NCBI GenBank assembly: GCA_964489695.1
Contig: CAZAZP010000001.1
Span: 48,536-112,535 of the forward strand
Origin: CAYUXU01 sp964489695
Lineage (GTDB): Bacteria > Bacillota_I > Bacilli_A > Erysipelotrichales > Erysipelotrichaceae
Reading direction: 5' to 3'
DNA length: 64,000 nucleotides
A model generated the notes under the pieces. That model searched no databases and was not told where the DNA came from. It saw nothing but the letters and a program-made list of their open reading frames with translations. Below, piece by piece: positions 63,424 through 64,000 of this stretch (position 1 is its first letter; the number at the start of each line of letters is the position of its first letter). A program made the translations under genes and the position numbers.

Positions 63424-63449
63424 AAAAAAGAAATTGAATACAATTTCTT
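63424..63449 (-). terminator. Terminator after rpsU
   Basis: On the minus strand AAGAAATTG-TATT-CAATTTCTT followed by T residues: nine perfect pairs. It may attenuate transcription from rpsU into the phoH run. Confidence 0.85.
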
Positions 63450-63456
63450 TCCGTGC

Positions 63457-63639
63457 TTATCTTTTTTTGCGATTAGCTTTTCTGGCAGCTTCAGATTTCA
63501 TTTTTTTTCTGACGCCGGGTTTGACATAGTATTCGCGTTTGCGAGCTTCAGCAAGGGTACCGTTGCGAGATACTTGACGTTTAAAGCGCCGTAACGCTTC
63601 ATCTAACGCTTCGTTATCTTTTACTACCACTTTCGACAT
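63457..63639 (-). CDS. rpsU: 30S ribosomal protein S21
   Basis: A 60-aa, very basic protein with the S21 pattern: [28 protein letters not shown] and a [20 protein letters not shown] tail. The ATG at 63639 follows GGGAGGG; the open frame continues upstream, but that part is not S21. It has its own strong promoter and terminator. It lies at the head of the conserved rpsU...phoH...dnaG-rpoD region. Confidence 0.97.
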   Translation of the reverse strand: MSKVVVKDNEALDEALRRFKRQVSRNGTLAEARKREYYVKPGVRKKMKSEAARKANRKKR

Positions 63640-63669
63640 ATACACCCTCCCTTCTGAGCAAGCACACAA

Positions 63670-63698
63670 ATTATAACGAATCCCAGCGGAAAATGCAA
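63670..63698 (-). promoter_or_regulatory. rpsU promoter
   Basis: On the minus strand TTGCAT (63698-63693) and TATAAT (63675-63670) with a 17-nt spacer. Confidence 0.85.
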
Positions 63699-63770
63699 CT
63701 TTATTAAGGAAAATTTGCACTATCAGTGTATGATAATAATTAAATAGTACTTCTAGCAAGGAACCAACCA

Positions 63771-64000
63771 ATGAAGAGCCAAAGTAACCTAGTAAAAATA
63801 CATGAATATTTAAGCCAACAGCTACCACCTGCTGCTATCTGCGCTGATTTAACTGCTGGGAATGGCCATGATACCTTGTTTTTAGCTAAGCATTTTAAAC
63901 ACGTTTATAGTGTTGATATCCAACCGACAGCGCTAGCTCAAACTAAAAAAATTACCCAGCATTTAAAAAATATCACTTATATTTTAGCTGATCATCAGTT
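63771..64000 (+). CDS. MnmM-like tRNA/rRNA methyltransferase (3' end outside window)
   Basis: The frame runs without a stop from ATG 63771 to the window edge (76 codons). Motif I of a class I SAM methyltransferase is [15 protein letters not shown], followed by [14 protein letters not shown]. The [12 protein letters not shown] and DIQ combination matches the YtqB/MnmM family, which methylates the wobble-uridine modification of tRNA in Gram-positives. AAGGA lies upstream. It diverges from rpsU. The C-terminal part cannot be judged. Confidence 0.82.
   Translation, partial: MKSQSNLVKIHEYLSQQLPPAAICADLTAGNGHDTLFLAKHFKHVYSVDIQPTALAQTKKITQHLKNITYILADHQ

Noticed and set aside
63717..63735. Tet-operator-like sequence CACTATCAGTG upstream of the MnmM-like gene
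   Set aside because: The symmetry is only four bases on each side and no TetR-type gene is nearby.
1..64000. CRISPR arrays, insertion sequences, prophage, tRNA or rRNA genes
   Set aside because: No direct-repeat arrays, transposase motifs, phage genes or tRNA cloverleaf patterns were recognised on reading both strands; intergenic space is very limited.

Overview
This 64 kb window is almost wholly coding, low in GC by eye, and reads as chromosome of a small-genome member of the Bacilli. TGA, TAG and TAA all act as ordinary stops, so this is not a UGA-Trp Mycoplasma-type code. Several proteins nevertheless look Mollicutes-like: a short SMC (982 aa), a NusA with a long charged tail and an IF2 with a very short N-terminus. 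A class B penicillin-binding protein argues for a peptidoglycan wall. Isoprenoids come from the MEP pathway (dxs, ispG, ispH, ispA). I would place it among wall-bearing, reduced Bacilli near the Erysipelotrichales/RF39/Acholeplasma neighbourhood, with low confidence on the exact group.

Layout. 1-6656 (+): end of an unknown membrane protein, then smc-ftsY-ylxM-ackA-nrnA. 6.7-12.5 kb (+): dnaE, a two-component system and a TrmN6-type methyltransferase. 12.5-14.8 kb (+): cshB-nfo. 14.8-15.3 kb: a gap with a broken small membrane-protein gene. 15.3-16.4 kb (-): ispG. 16.5-22.7 kb (+): class B PBP, rpmG, a YqgX-like hydrolase and a complete seven-gene comGA-G pseudopilus operon. 22.7-29.9 kb (+): efp, an FMN riboswitch with ribU, a tail-anchored acidic protein, cmk-der-gpsA, HU, a YugP-type protease and a secreted protein of unknown function. 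29.9-39.7 kb (-): deoB, xerD, dinB, recN, dxs, ispA, xseB, xseA, nusB, asp23. 39.8-42.3 kb (+): nadE and an aldo/keto reductase. 42.3-44.1 kb (-): ribF, truB. 44.2-47.6 kb (+): a lysine riboswitch, an amino-acid ABC transporter and a radical SAM/SPASM protein. 47.6-52.5 kb (-): the rimP-nusA-ylxR-ylxQ-infB-rbfA operon. 52.5-53.6 kb (-): ald. 53.8-54.7 kb (+): ispH. 54.6-63.6 kb (-): rpsU, phoH, ybeY, dgkA, cdd, era, recO, glyS, dnaG, rpoD, trmK. From 63.8 kb (+): start of an MnmM-like methyltransferase.

Most gene order matches the Bacillus core chromosome, with pieces missing from otherwise conserved runs (no folD, tlyA, argR, pgpH or ffh where they might be expected). Genes are packed tightly, with many ATGA or TAATG overlaps and two convergent pairs whose stops share one TTATAA. 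Promoters mostly carry an extended -10 (TGnTATAAT).

The most interesting points are the lysine-riboswitch operon that ends in an uncharacterised radical SAM/SPASM protein; the Mollicutes-like NusA tail in a walled organism; an EF-P whose modification loop is altered; a NadE whose glutaminase domain lacks its catalytic cysteine; a terminator and start-codon hairpin gating the comG operon; and an RNA hairpin that buries the Shine-Dalgarno sequence of a secreted protein. Everything here is read by eye; no database search was possible.
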